Positions 17,428-24,962 of a stretch of 64,000 nt of DNA are shown here, in pieces (the first letter of the stretch is position 1; each line of letters starts with the position of its first letter). Source of the stretch: Tritonibacter aquimaris. GTDB taxonomy: Bacteria; Pseudomonadota; Alphaproteobacteria; Rhodobacterales; Rhodobacteraceae. The translations under genes and the position numbers were made by a program. Location: positions 24,522 through 88,521 of the forward strand of contig NZ_WIXK01000012.1 in NCBI RefSeq assembly GCF_009617595.1, in the 5' to 3' direction. Under the pieces are notes generated by a model, which saw only the letters and a list, made by a program, of their open reading frames with translations, had not been told where the DNA came from and made no database searches.

Positions 17428-19485
17428 TTAGAAGGTTTTTGCGATCGAGAAGACGAAGTTCCGGCCTGTACCGTTGCGGCTACTGCCAAAGCGGCGGAAT
17501 TCGCGATCCGTTGCGTTTTCGACGGAGGCGCGCCATTCGGTGCCTTTCAGCACGCCCTGGTTGGGTTTGTAGCTCATGCTGAGATCCACCAACGTGTAAG
17601 ACTCGCTTGGGCCCCGTGCGCCAGATGTCTGATTGGTGCGGTCGTGGGAGAACGCATGGCTGACTTCGATATTGGCATCCAGCTGATTGTCGAAGAAGCG
17701 TTTACCCAGGGTCAGCTGAACCGCATCGGCGGGCGTGTGATCAAAGAAGTCACCTTTGGCAAATGAGCTGCCCGTGGTGATTTCTGTGATCTCGCCACGG
17801 GTGCGGCCCGCATTGAAATCAACGTAGAAATCAGGGTGCGCGTAAGACAGTTCCAGCTCCAGACCATCCAGATCAATGCTGTCAATGCCACTGTAGGTGG
17901 TGCCATTGCGAATATCGGTTTGGAAATAGGTCAGTTTACCTTTCAGCGTATCGTTCGAGGTAAAGACATCCAGACCATCATATGAAACGCCCACTTCGAC
18001 GGTCTCTGCACGCTCGGACTGGGTGATGAAAGAGGTGCCCAGATCATCAAGCGGTGGCAGGTTTTCATTATAGGCCCAGGTGCCGAATGCCGCCCAGCTG
18101 TCAGTGAAATCATATTTCACGCTCAGCGCGCCGGTCAGGGCGCTCTTGTCGAATTCAACATCGTTTGCATCAACATAGGGGGCGCCAAACGCGCTTGCGA
18201 CCGGGTTGTTTTTCCCTTCGAGCGTCTGGGTTTCATAGCGCAGCTGTGGTGTCACGGTCAGGCTGTTGTTCACCTCAATTTCATCAACGATATAGACTGC
18301 GATGGATTTATCGGTGCCACCCAGCGAAGAAGAGTCGTTCAGACCGCCATCGGTTGCCGAGGTGCGATCGCGTTTGGAATATTCAACACCGGTGGTCAGA
18401 TTGTGGTTGGTGCTGCCCAGCGAGAAACGCGCCAGGTTGTCGATCCGCAGGGAGCGGGTTTCGGTGAGGTGGTTGGCTTCGAGCAGGGTAAAGCCAAGCG
18501 GGCCAAAGGGATTGTCGCGCGGGGTCAGTTCAATCTCTTCGTTTTTGCGCTGCAGGCGGAAGGTCAGATTGACGAGATCATTGTCAACCGGATCATAGGC
18601 CAGTTCAACATAGGAGGTCTGGTCTTCGGTGTAGCGATCAACCGTACCAAAACCAGATGGAACGCCGCTGAACGCATTGTAGTCGGTGTCAAACTGCGGC
18701 ACTTCGTTATGGCTGTGCGCAAAGGTCAGTTTGAGATCATCGCTAAAGCGATAGCTGCCTTTGATCAGATGTGAACGCTGCGAAAAGTCAGTGTTGTTCA
18801 GCGTGTTGTTGCCGCCATCTTCGCGCGCATCAATGTCGCGGCGACCCAAAAAGCCCAACAGTTCAAAGTTTTCAACCGGACGGAATGCCAGGATGCCGGT
18901 GAAAAGGTTGCCGTCACCGTTGCTTTCATAACCGGCCTTGCCGCGGAATGCGAAGGTGTCGCCCTCTTCGAGGAAATCGCTGGCGTTTTTGGTCTCCAGC
19001 TCAATGCTGCCGCCAATGGCACCGCTGGAATAGCGGAACCCGTTTGATGGGCCACGGGTGACGCGGATCTTGCGATAGAGCTCGGGCTCGAGCGCCAATG
19101 AGCCACCGTTGCGATAGATTTCTTCGGCACCGCTGGCGACGCCATCCACAACAACGGCGATCTTGCCATCGGTGCCATATGTTCCGGCCTGGTTGCCCAG
19201 ACCACGGATTGAAATACCTGCTCCCTGCGGGGTGCTGCCGTTCAACAGGTTTACGTTGGGGATGGTGTCGAGCAGCTCAGCCACGGTGCCGGGCTGGCGG
19301 TCTTCGATTTCATCTTGTGTGATAATGGTTTCGGAGGCAGCAACATCGGTCTGGACCCCACGGCGGCTTTCACCCAGGGTCACGGTTCCGATAAATTCGC
19401 CGTCTGCGGCGGAGAGATTTTCCTGCGCCATAACCGGCAGCGCAGACACGCTTGCCAGCAACGCAGCCAAAGTGGCTTTGTGCAT
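17428..19485 (-). CDS. hmuR: TonB-dependent heme/hemoglobin outer-membrane receptor
   Basis: A 685-residue outer-membrane receptor. A signal peptide (residues 1-20, ending PVMA|QEN) is followed by a TonB-box-like TVTLGES stretch, a plug domain (ETIITQDEIEDRQPGTVAEL, then GAGISIRGLGNQAG and IAVVVDGV) and a long beta barrel ending in the C-terminal aromatic signature FVFSIAKTF. It falls in the hemoglobin/transferrin/lactoferrin receptor group. It heads the heme operon. An iron-box-overlapped promoter lies about 100 bases upstream of its start. Confidence 0.9.
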   Translation of the reverse strand: MHKATLAALLASVSALPVMAQENLSAADGEFIGTVTLGESRRGVQTDVAASETIITQDEIEDRQPGTVAELLDTIPNVNLLNGSTPQGAGISIRGLGNQAGTYGTDGKIAVVVDGVASGAEEIYRNGGSLALEPELYRKIRVTRGPSNGFRYSSGAIGGSIELETKNASDFLEEGDTFAFRGKAGYESNGDGNLFTGILAFRPVENFELLGFLGRRDIDAREDGGNNTLNNTDFSQRSHLIKGSYRFSDDLKLTFAHSHNEVPQFDTDYNAFSGVPSGFGTVDRYTEDQTSYVELAYDPVDNDLVNLTFRLQRKNEEIELTPRDNPFGPLGFTLLEANHLTETRSLRIDNLARFSLGSTNHNLTTGVEYSKRDRTSATDGGLNDSSSLGGTDKSIAVYIVDEIEVNNSLTVTPQLRYETQTLEGKNNPVASAFGAPYVDANDVEFDKSALTGALSVKYDFTDSWAAFGTWAYNENLPPLDDLGTSFITQSERAETVEVGVSYDGLDVFTSNDTLKGKLTYFQTDIRNGTTYSGIDSIDLDGLELELSYAHPDFYVDFNAGRTRGEITEITTGSSFAKGDFFDHTPADAVQLTLGKRFFDNQLDANIEVSHAFSHDRTNQTSGARGPSESYTLVDLSMSYKPNQGVLKGTEWRASVENATDREFRRFGSSRNGTGRNFVFSIAKTF

Positions 19486-19572
19486 CTTCTTCCCTAGAAA
19501 TTGTGGTGTGCGACCGTCTGCTGCGACGGCGAGAATTTGCTAGCGAAGAGCGTGCTATTGTCTTGGGGCGGC

Positions 19573-19612
19573 TAAATAAGTAATCTGATAATAATTGTCA
19601 AGAATACTTAAC
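19573..19612 (-). promoter_or_regulatory. Receptor promoter with iron-responsive box 1
   Basis: TGATAATAATTGTCA (19586-19600) fits the RirA IRO-box pattern TGA-N9-TCA and is followed by AGAATACTTA. On the minus strand it overlaps TTGACA (plus-strand 19596-19601), which sits 17 bases from TATTTA (plus-strand 19573-19578), a good promoter for the receptor gene. The pattern match and spacing are visible in the sequence. RirA control is inferred. Confidence 0.65.
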
Positions 19613-19649
19613 CATTTTCTGGATTTGAAATTCCAAGCCAGATTGCCGT

Positions 19650-20288
19650 TTAGGAATTTTGCCGCTTCTGGGGGGACGCATGGTAGGGTGTGGTCAAAGC
19701 TGACCACAGAGTTGCGGCCAACACCCGTTCGGTTTTTATCTGTGATCGCAGCCAGGTCACGATCAACGCCGTGGGCAGTGCGATCATAAGACCCAGCGCA
19801 AGCGGCAAGAGCGCCGCCCAGAGATCACCAACAAGAAGCTGTAGATTGAGGCCCACGCTTTGGGCGCGCAGGCTTGTGATCAGGCCCCAAAGCGTGCCCA
19901 AAAGACCCAGCGCGGGTGACAGTTTTGCCAGGCGATCCAGGGCGCCAATGCCGCTTTCCAGATGCATGAACCGCACTTCTGCCTCATCTTCGAGCCGCCG
20001 CCGCAGCATAGGGCCAGGGTGGTGCAATTGTTCGAGCGCCTGGACGACGATGGGGGCGAGATAGCTGCCGGTTCCTTTAAGCAGTTTTTGACAGCCGCTT
20101 GGGTTGCCCTGATCAAAGGCCGCCGCAGCCAGTTGCAGCTTTTGGTGCTGGCCAACGCCTGCGTGTTTGAAATGGCGCAGTTTGGTGAGCACAATCGCCA
20201 GTGCCGCCGCAGCAAAGCCTGTGAGGCATAGAATAGAAATTCCACCCATTCTGAAAAAATCGCTCAGTGCGGTAAAGAATACATCCAT
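19650..20288 (-). CDS. exbB: ExbB/TolQ/MotA-family protein, second copy
   Basis: A 212-residue proton-channel-family protein with three membrane segments and the AKLSPALGLLGTLWGLITSL motif of ExbB, then ALLPLALGLMIALPTALIVT. It differs strongly from the ExbB at 13444-14037. It precedes the receptor gene by 164 bases that contain the receptor's own promoter, and iron box 2 lies 49 bases upstream of its start. It probably serves the same heme uptake system. Which ExbD partners it uses is unknown. Confidence 0.85.
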   Translation of the reverse strand: MDVFFTALSDFFRMGGISILCLTGFAAAALAIVLTKLRHFKHAGVGQHQKLQLAAAAFDQGNPSGCQKLLKGTGSYLAPIVVQALEQLHHPGPMLRRRLEDEAEVRFMHLESGIGALDRLAKLSPALGLLGTLWGLITSLRAQSVGLNLQLLVGDLWAALLPLALGLMIALPTALIVTWLRSQIKTERVLAATLWSALTTPYHASPQKRQNS

Positions 20289-20327
20289 GTGAAAGGCCTG
20301 ATTGCAGCTAATCTGGCTTGCAGGGGG

Positions 20328-20363
20328 TAAGTATTCTGACTATTATTGTCAACAAAATATACC
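20328..20363 (+). promoter_or_regulatory. hmuS / exbB-like divergent promoter with iron-responsive box 2
   Basis: TGACTATTATTGTCA (20337-20351) fits TGA-N9-TCA and matches box 1 at 12 of 15 positions. The adjoining TAAGTATTC (20328-20336) is the complement of the GAATACTTA found beside box 1. CTGACT (20336-20341) and TATACC (20358-20363), 16 bases apart, could be the hmuS promoter. The box would serve both divergent genes. Confidence 0.62.
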
Positions 20364-20436
20364 GCCCTCCAAACCCATGTCCAAGTGTGCTCGGCTGGAG
20401 GTCGCACCACAATCCCAAAATACCAAGAGGCACGTC

Positions 20437-21486
20437 ATGTCAAAAGACAGGGGTCTTACACCTGAACACATTCGCGCTCTCCGTTTGGAGAAGCCTAAGC
20501 AGAGAGACCGGGATTTTGCCCAGGTTCACGGCATCAGCGAGGCGGAGCTGGTCGCCGCTTATGTGGGCCATGGGGTGACGCCGGTTGTCGCTGATCTTGA
20601 TCAGCTGATGGAAGCGGCGATGCAGCTGGGGGAGGTGATGGCGCTGACGCGTAACCAATCCTGCGTGCATGAAAAGGTTGGTCAATATGGCAACTATCGC
20701 CGCGGCCCCCATGCGGGGATGATCTTTAACGGCGATATTGATCTGCGGTTTTTCCCATCACATTGGAAACATGCGTTTTTTGTCGAGCGCGAGATGGGCG
20801 ACAGCCTGCGCCGCTCGATCCAGGTGTTTGATGCGGCCGGGGATGCGGTGCATAAAATCTTTTTGCGCGATGAGGCGTTCATCCCGGCCTGGGATGCGGC
20901 CAAGGCCCGCTTGGCGCTGCCAAATCCCAGCGATGTGTTGGAGGTTGGCGCGCGCAAACCAACGCAGGGGCCCAAGGTGGATCTCAACAAGGTGGACGAG
21001 CTGCGAAGCGCATGGTCGCGCATGACAGATACCCACCAGTTCATGCGCATCACATCGGACCTAAAGATCAACCGTCTTGGGGCCTATCACATGGCGGGTG
21101 CGCCATTCGCGCGCCGCCTTGTGGTGGATGCGCTGGATCAGGCATTGCAGGGCGCGCAGGCGCAAGGCATTGAAATCATGGTGTTTACCGGCAATATGGG
21201 CTGTATCCAGATCCATTCCGGCCCGATCGAGACGCTGCAATCCATGGGGCCGTGGCAGAATGTGATGGATCCACGTTTCAACCTGCATCTGCGATTGGAC
21301 CATATTGCAGAAGTATGGGCGGTGGATAAATCCTCGGTGGATGGGCCTGCGATTTCGGTCGAAGCCTTTGATGCAGAAGGCATGCTGATCTGTCAGCTGT
21401 TTGGAGTTGGCGGAAAAAACAGCCATCGCCCGGCGTGGAATACATTGGTGGAAGGCCTGCAGCCGCTTGAAGCGGTTGACGCCTGA
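20437..21486 (+). CDS. hmuS: Hemin-degrading factor HmuS/HemS family
   Basis: A 349-residue cytoplasmic protein made of two related HemS/ChuX-like halves. It receives imported heme and supports its degradation or storage. ATG 20437 has AAGAGG 7 bases upstream and gives MSKDRGLTPEHIRALRLEKP, so the longer reading from 20302 is rejected. Motifs include LTRNQSCVHEKVGQYGNYR in the first half and IMVFTGNMGCIQIHSGPIE with NLHLRLDHIAEVWAV in the second. It is divergent from the exbB-like and receptor genes under a shared iron-box region. Confidence 0.92.
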   Translation: MSKDRGLTPEHIRALRLEKPKQRDRDFAQVHGISEAELVAAYVGHGVTPVVADLDQLMEAAMQLGEVMALTRNQSCVHEKVGQYGNYRRGPHAGMIFNGDIDLRFFPSHWKHAFFVEREMGDSLRRSIQVFDAAGDAVHKIFLRDEAFIPAWDAAKARLALPNPSDVLEVGARKPTQGPKVDLNKVDELRSAWSRMTDTHQFMRITSDLKINRLGAYHMAGAPFARRLVVDALDQALQGAQAQGIEIMVFTGNMGCIQIHSGPIETLQSMGPWQNVMDPRFNLHLRLDHIAEVWAVDKSSVDGPAISVEAFDAEGMLICQLFGVGGKNSHRPAWNTLVEGLQPLEAVDA

Positions 21487-21498
21487 GCGCGCATCAAA

Positions 21499-21522
21499 AT
21501 GGCTGCCCGCGTGGGCAGCCAT
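21499..21522. terminator. Bidirectional terminator between hmuS and speB
   Basis: ATGGCTGCCC (21499-21508) pairs perfectly with GGGCAGCCAT (21513-21522) around a 4-nt loop, midway between two convergent genes. It is A-rich on the left and T-containing on both exits. Confidence 0.7.
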
Positions 21523-21531
21523 AATATTGTA

Positions 21532-22395
21532 TCAGGCCAGTTCGGCCATACCCATCAGCGCATAGGTAATCTGCGCGGTGGTGAAATCAGAGACACGGCT
21601 GTCTTCGCCTTCGGGGGCGAGTTCCACCACATCACAGCCCACCAGCCGCCGACCTTTCAGCGCGTGGGCCACCAGATCAAGCGCCTGATAATAGCCAAGG
21701 CCACCGGGCACCGGCGTGCCAGTTGCGGGCAGGATGGAGGGATCAAGCCCATCCACATCAAAGCTCACGTAGATATCGCGCGGGAAATCTTCGGGCAGAT
21801 CGATTGCCGAAAGCCCCTTGGTCACCAGTTCGCGGGCATCCACGGCAAAGACCTTGCAGGCAGCGCGGCGGTCTACTTCTTCCTGGCTCATGGCGCGCAC
21901 GCCAAACTGGGCGATGCGGATATTATCTTCTTCTGCCAACAGCTGCATGACGGATGCATGGGAATGGCGTTCGCCCTGATAGGCTTTGCGCAGGTCGGCA
22001 TGGGCGTCGATCTGCACAATGCCAACCGGGCGGTTCAACCCGCGTACAACCCCGCGCACCGCACCATATGAGAGCGCATGTTCGCCCCCCAGCGTGACAG
22101 GAATTGCCCCGGCTTTGACCGCATCTGCGGTGCGGGCGGCGATGCGCTCCATCACTTCGGGCAGTGAACCTGTGCAATCCACCGCAGCCTGGGTGACAAT
22201 GCCCTGCGCGCAGGGTTCCGCACCATCCCACAGGCGTTCAAGTTCGACGCTGGCTTCAAGGATTGCCGCAGGCCCGCCCTTGGTGCCGGAACCATAAGAC
22301 ACGGTGCGTTCCAATGGCACCGGGATCACCCGGAAGCGGGCGGTGGAGGCGTCGCGCTCTTGTGGGGAGAGCTCCCCTTGCAGGAAATAGGTCAT
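21532..22395 (-). CDS. speB: Agmatinase (ureohydrolase family)
   Basis: A 287-residue enzyme that hydrolyses agmatine to putrescine and urea. Manganese-binding motifs are complete: VTLGGEHALSYG, QIDAHADLR, and SFDVDGLDPS. Agmatinase rather than arginase is inferred from the neighbouring arginine decarboxylase gene, which makes agmatine. It overlaps nspC by 4 bases and is the last gene of the polyamine operon. Confidence 0.9.
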   Translation of the reverse strand: MTYFLQGELSPQERDASTARFRVIPVPLERTVSYGSGTKGGPAAILEASVELERLWDGAEPCAQGIVTQAAVDCTGSLPEVMERIAARTADAVKAGAIPVTLGGEHALSYGAVRGVVRGLNRPVGIVQIDAHADLRKAYQGERHSHASVMQLLAEEDNIRIAQFGVRAMSQEEVDRRAACKVFAVDARELVTKGLSAIDLPEDFPRDIYVSFDVDGLDPSILPATGTPVPGGLGYYQALDLVAHALKGRRLVGCDVVELAPEGEDSRVSDFTTAQITYALMGMAELA

Positions 22396-23564
22396 GACAA
22401 ACGGTCCAGAAAATCACTGTATTTGGGTTCACGCAGCAGTTTGAGCGCGTCGGTGTCTGAGTTCCACAGCGCAATCGCGGGCAGGGGCACGCCGTTGAAC
22501 GTGTTGGTTTTCACCATGGAATAATGGGACTGATCAAGGAAGGCGAAGCGATCACCGGGTTTGGGTGGCGTCGGAAAGGCATAATCGCCAATCACATCCC
22601 CCGCCAGGCACGAAGGCCCACCCAGGCGGTGTTTCTCGTCGCTGTCGATTTCACCCAGAAGATCAGGGCGATAGGGGGCTTCTAATACGTCGGGCATATG
22701 GCAGGTGGCGGAAATATCGGTAATTGCCAGCGGCATGTGGTTTTGGGCCACATCAAGGATTTCACCCACCAGAATGCCGGAATGGAGCGCGCAGGCCTCA
22801 CCGGGTTCGATAAACACCTCAACATCGTGGGTTTCGCGGATCTGGCGGATCAGTGCAATCAATCCATCGCGGTCATAATCGGGCTGGGTGATATGGTGGC
22901 CACCGCCCAGATTGATCCATTTCAGCCGTGGCAGCAGGTCTTTGATCTTGGGTTCAAGCGCGGCCCATGTGCGCGCCAAGGGTTCAAACCCCTGTTCGCA
23001 CAGCGTGTGCATGTGAAGACCTTCGACGCCGTCCCAATCACTGGGCTGCATCTGGGAAATCAAGGTGCCAAGGCGCGAACAGGGCGCGGTGGGATCGTAT
23101 TTCTCGTTCCAGCCCTCAGAGTGTTCGGGGTTGATGCGAATGCCGATGGAGATCTGTTCGCCGTTTTGGCGGGCGGTTTCGATCAGCGGCGTAAACCGGC
23201 GATGTTGCGCTGGAGAGTTAAAGATCAGGTGATCCGACAGCTGGATGATCTCAGGCAGGTCAGATGCTTTGAAGCCAGCGGAATAGGTGGTGACTTCGCC
23301 GCCGAATTTCTGCCGCCCCAATCGCGCCTCGTAAAGCCCAGAGGCACAGGTGCCGGAGAGGTATTTTTGCACCAAGGGCGCCAGCGCAAACATGGAAAAC
23401 GCCTTGAGCGCCAGCAGCACATTGGCGCCGGAACGGTCAGCCACGTCGTGCAGGATGCTGAGATTGCGCTCCACCGCGACCTCATCCACCACAAAACAGG
23501 GCGAGGGCACGCGGTTGAGGTCAAATGTGGCGAAGCTTTTGGTGGAGAGCGCTTTGATGTCCAT
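22392..23564 (-). CDS. nspC: Carboxynorspermidine/carboxyspermidine decarboxylase
   Basis: A 390-residue PLP enzyme of the alanine-racemase-fold decarboxylase family. The PLP lysine is Lys54 in LLALKAFSMFAL, the NLGGGHHIT motif is the phosphate-binding region, and EPGEACALHSGILVGEILD follows near the C-terminal domain. It decarboxylates carboxyspermidine to spermidine in the route that does not use S-adenosylmethionine. The upstream gene makes its substrate and the downstream gene makes putrescine. Confidence 0.92.
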   Translation of the reverse strand: MDIKALSTKSFATFDLNRVPSPCFVVDEVAVERNLSILHDVADRSGANVLLALKAFSMFALAPLVQKYLSGTCASGLYEARLGRQKFGGEVTTYSAGFKASDLPEIIQLSDHLIFNSPAQHRRFTPLIETARQNGEQISIGIRINPEHSEGWNEKYDPTAPCSRLGTLISQMQPSDWDGVEGLHMHTLCEQGFEPLARTWAALEPKIKDLLPRLKWINLGGGHHITQPDYDRDGLIALIRQIRETHDVEVFIEPGEACALHSGILVGEILDVAQNHMPLAITDISATCHMPDVLEAPYRPDLLGEIDSDEKHRLGGPSCLAGDVIGDYAFPTPPKPGDRFAFLDQSHYSMVKTNTFNGVPLPAIALWNSDTDALKLLREPKYSDFLDRLS

Positions 23565-23630
23565 GGGTGTTTTAGATCCAAGTCCCCAGTTTATGCACGA
23601 GCGCTGAGCGGCTGCCCGGGCGGGAGCGGA

Positions 23631-23660
23631 ACGCGCCCGCCGTGGGGCGGGCAGGCGCGT
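23631..23660 (-). other. GC-rich hairpin between carboxynorspermidine synthase and nspC
   Basis: GCCCGCC (23635-23641) pairs with GGCGGGC (23646-23652) around a 4-nt loop, with further pairing possible outside a bulge. It lies in the 143-base gap inside the polyamine operon. No T-run follows, so it may tune message stability rather than terminate. Confidence 0.4.
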
Positions 23661-23707
23661 GCCAGTCGCATGCGCGACCGGCGATTTGTGTCACGATGCT
23701 GAACTGA

Positions 23708-24919
23708 TCAGAACTCAGGATGACCGTCGAGTTCCACAACCTGCCAGGGCAGGCCGTCGCTGTTGAGCATGTCCATAAATGCATCCGGGTCCAGCTGTTC
23801 GGTGTTCCACACACCCGGTTCCTGCCAGATCCCTTTCATCACCATTGCCGCGCCGATCATGGCAGGCACACCGGTGGTATAGGCCACCGCCTGGCTGCCA
23901 ACCTCGGCGTAGCACTCTTCGTGATCGCAGATGTTGTAGATGTAATAGGTCTTTTCATCATCGCCATCTTTGGCCGGGCCGGTGATGATGTCGCCGATGC
24001 AGGTTTTGCCTTTGGTCAGCTCACCCAGATCGCTGGGATCGGGCAGCACGGTTTTCAGGAATTGCAGCGGGATGATTTCAACACCCTCGTGCATCACTGG
24101 TTCAATCCCGGTCATGCCGATGTTTTGCAGCACAGTGACGTGGTTGATGTAGGCATCACCAAAGGTCATCCAGAAGCGGGCGCGCTCAATCTCGGGGAAG
24201 TGGGTCGACAGCGACTCCAGCTCCTCGTGATACATCAGGTACATGTTCTTCTTGCCCACTTCGGGGAAGTCGAATTCATATTTCTGCGTCATCGCCGGGC
24301 TTTCGACCCAGTTACCCGCTTCCCAGTGGCGCGCCGGTGCGGTCACTTCGCGGATGTTGATTTCCGGGTTGAAATTGGTGGCAAAGGCTTTGCCATTGTC
24401 GCCGCCGTTGCAATCCAGAATATCGATCAGGCGGATGCCCGAGAGTTTATGCTTGCGCACCCAGGTTGCCATGATCGAGGTCACACCCGGATCAAAGCCA
24501 GAGCCCAGAATGGCGGTCAGACCTGCCGCCTTGAAGCGTTCCTGATAGGCCCATTGCCAGCTGTATTCAAACTTGGCCTCATCTTCGGGCTCATAGTTTG
24601 CGGTGTCGAGATAGTGAATACCTGCTTCCAGGCACGCATCCATCAGCACCAGATCCTGATAGGGCAGCGCGAGGTTGACCAGCAGCTCTGCGCCGGTTTC
24701 CTTGATCAACGCAACCGTGTCGGCCACGTTCATCGCATCAAGCTGAGCCGTGCGGATGGTGACGCCCGTGCGTTCCTTGACGTTTTTGGCAATGTCTTCG
24801 CATTTGGAGACTGTACGGCTTGCCAGGGTGATCTCTTTGAAGATCTCCGCATGCATTGCCATTTTGGTCACCGCGACGGAACCAACCCCACCTGCGCCAA
24901 CAACCAGAACCTTTTCCAT
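23708..24919 (-). CDS. Carboxynorspermidine synthase (saccharopine dehydrogenase-like)
   Basis: A 403-residue NAD(P)H-dependent enzyme with an N-terminal Rossmann motif VLVVGAGGVGSVAVTKMAMH and the saccharopine-dehydrogenase fold. Its length and the LDCNGGDNGKAFATNFNPEI region match carboxynorspermidine synthase (CASDH) rather than true lysine-pathway saccharopine dehydrogenase. It joins putrescine to aspartate semialdehyde to give carboxyspermidine. Placement between speA and nspC strongly supports the role. Confidence 0.88.
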   Translation of the reverse strand: MEKVLVVGAGGVGSVAVTKMAMHAEIFKEITLASRTVSKCEDIAKNVKERTGVTIRTAQLDAMNVADTVALIKETGAELLVNLALPYQDLVLMDACLEAGIHYLDTANYEPEDEAKFEYSWQWAYQERFKAAGLTAILGSGFDPGVTSIMATWVRKHKLSGIRLIDILDCNGGDNGKAFATNFNPEINIREVTAPARHWEAGNWVESPAMTQKYEFDFPEVGKKNMYLMYHEELESLSTHFPEIERARFWMTFGDAYINHVTVLQNIGMTGIEPVMHEGVEIIPLQFLKTVLPDPSDLGELTKGKTCIGDIITGPAKDGDDEKTYYIYNICDHEECYAEVGSQAVAYTTGVPAMIGAAMVMKGIWQEPGVWNTEQLDPDAFMDMLNSDGLPWQVVELDGHPEF

Positions 24920-24962
24920 TTATCCCATCCTCATCTTAGGGGCAGAATCGCGCAATTGCGGC

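Noticed and set aside
20302..20436. Extended N-terminus for hmuS
   Set aside because: The extra 45 residues overlap the iron-box promoter, while ATG 20437 has a good ribosome-binding site and the normal family start.
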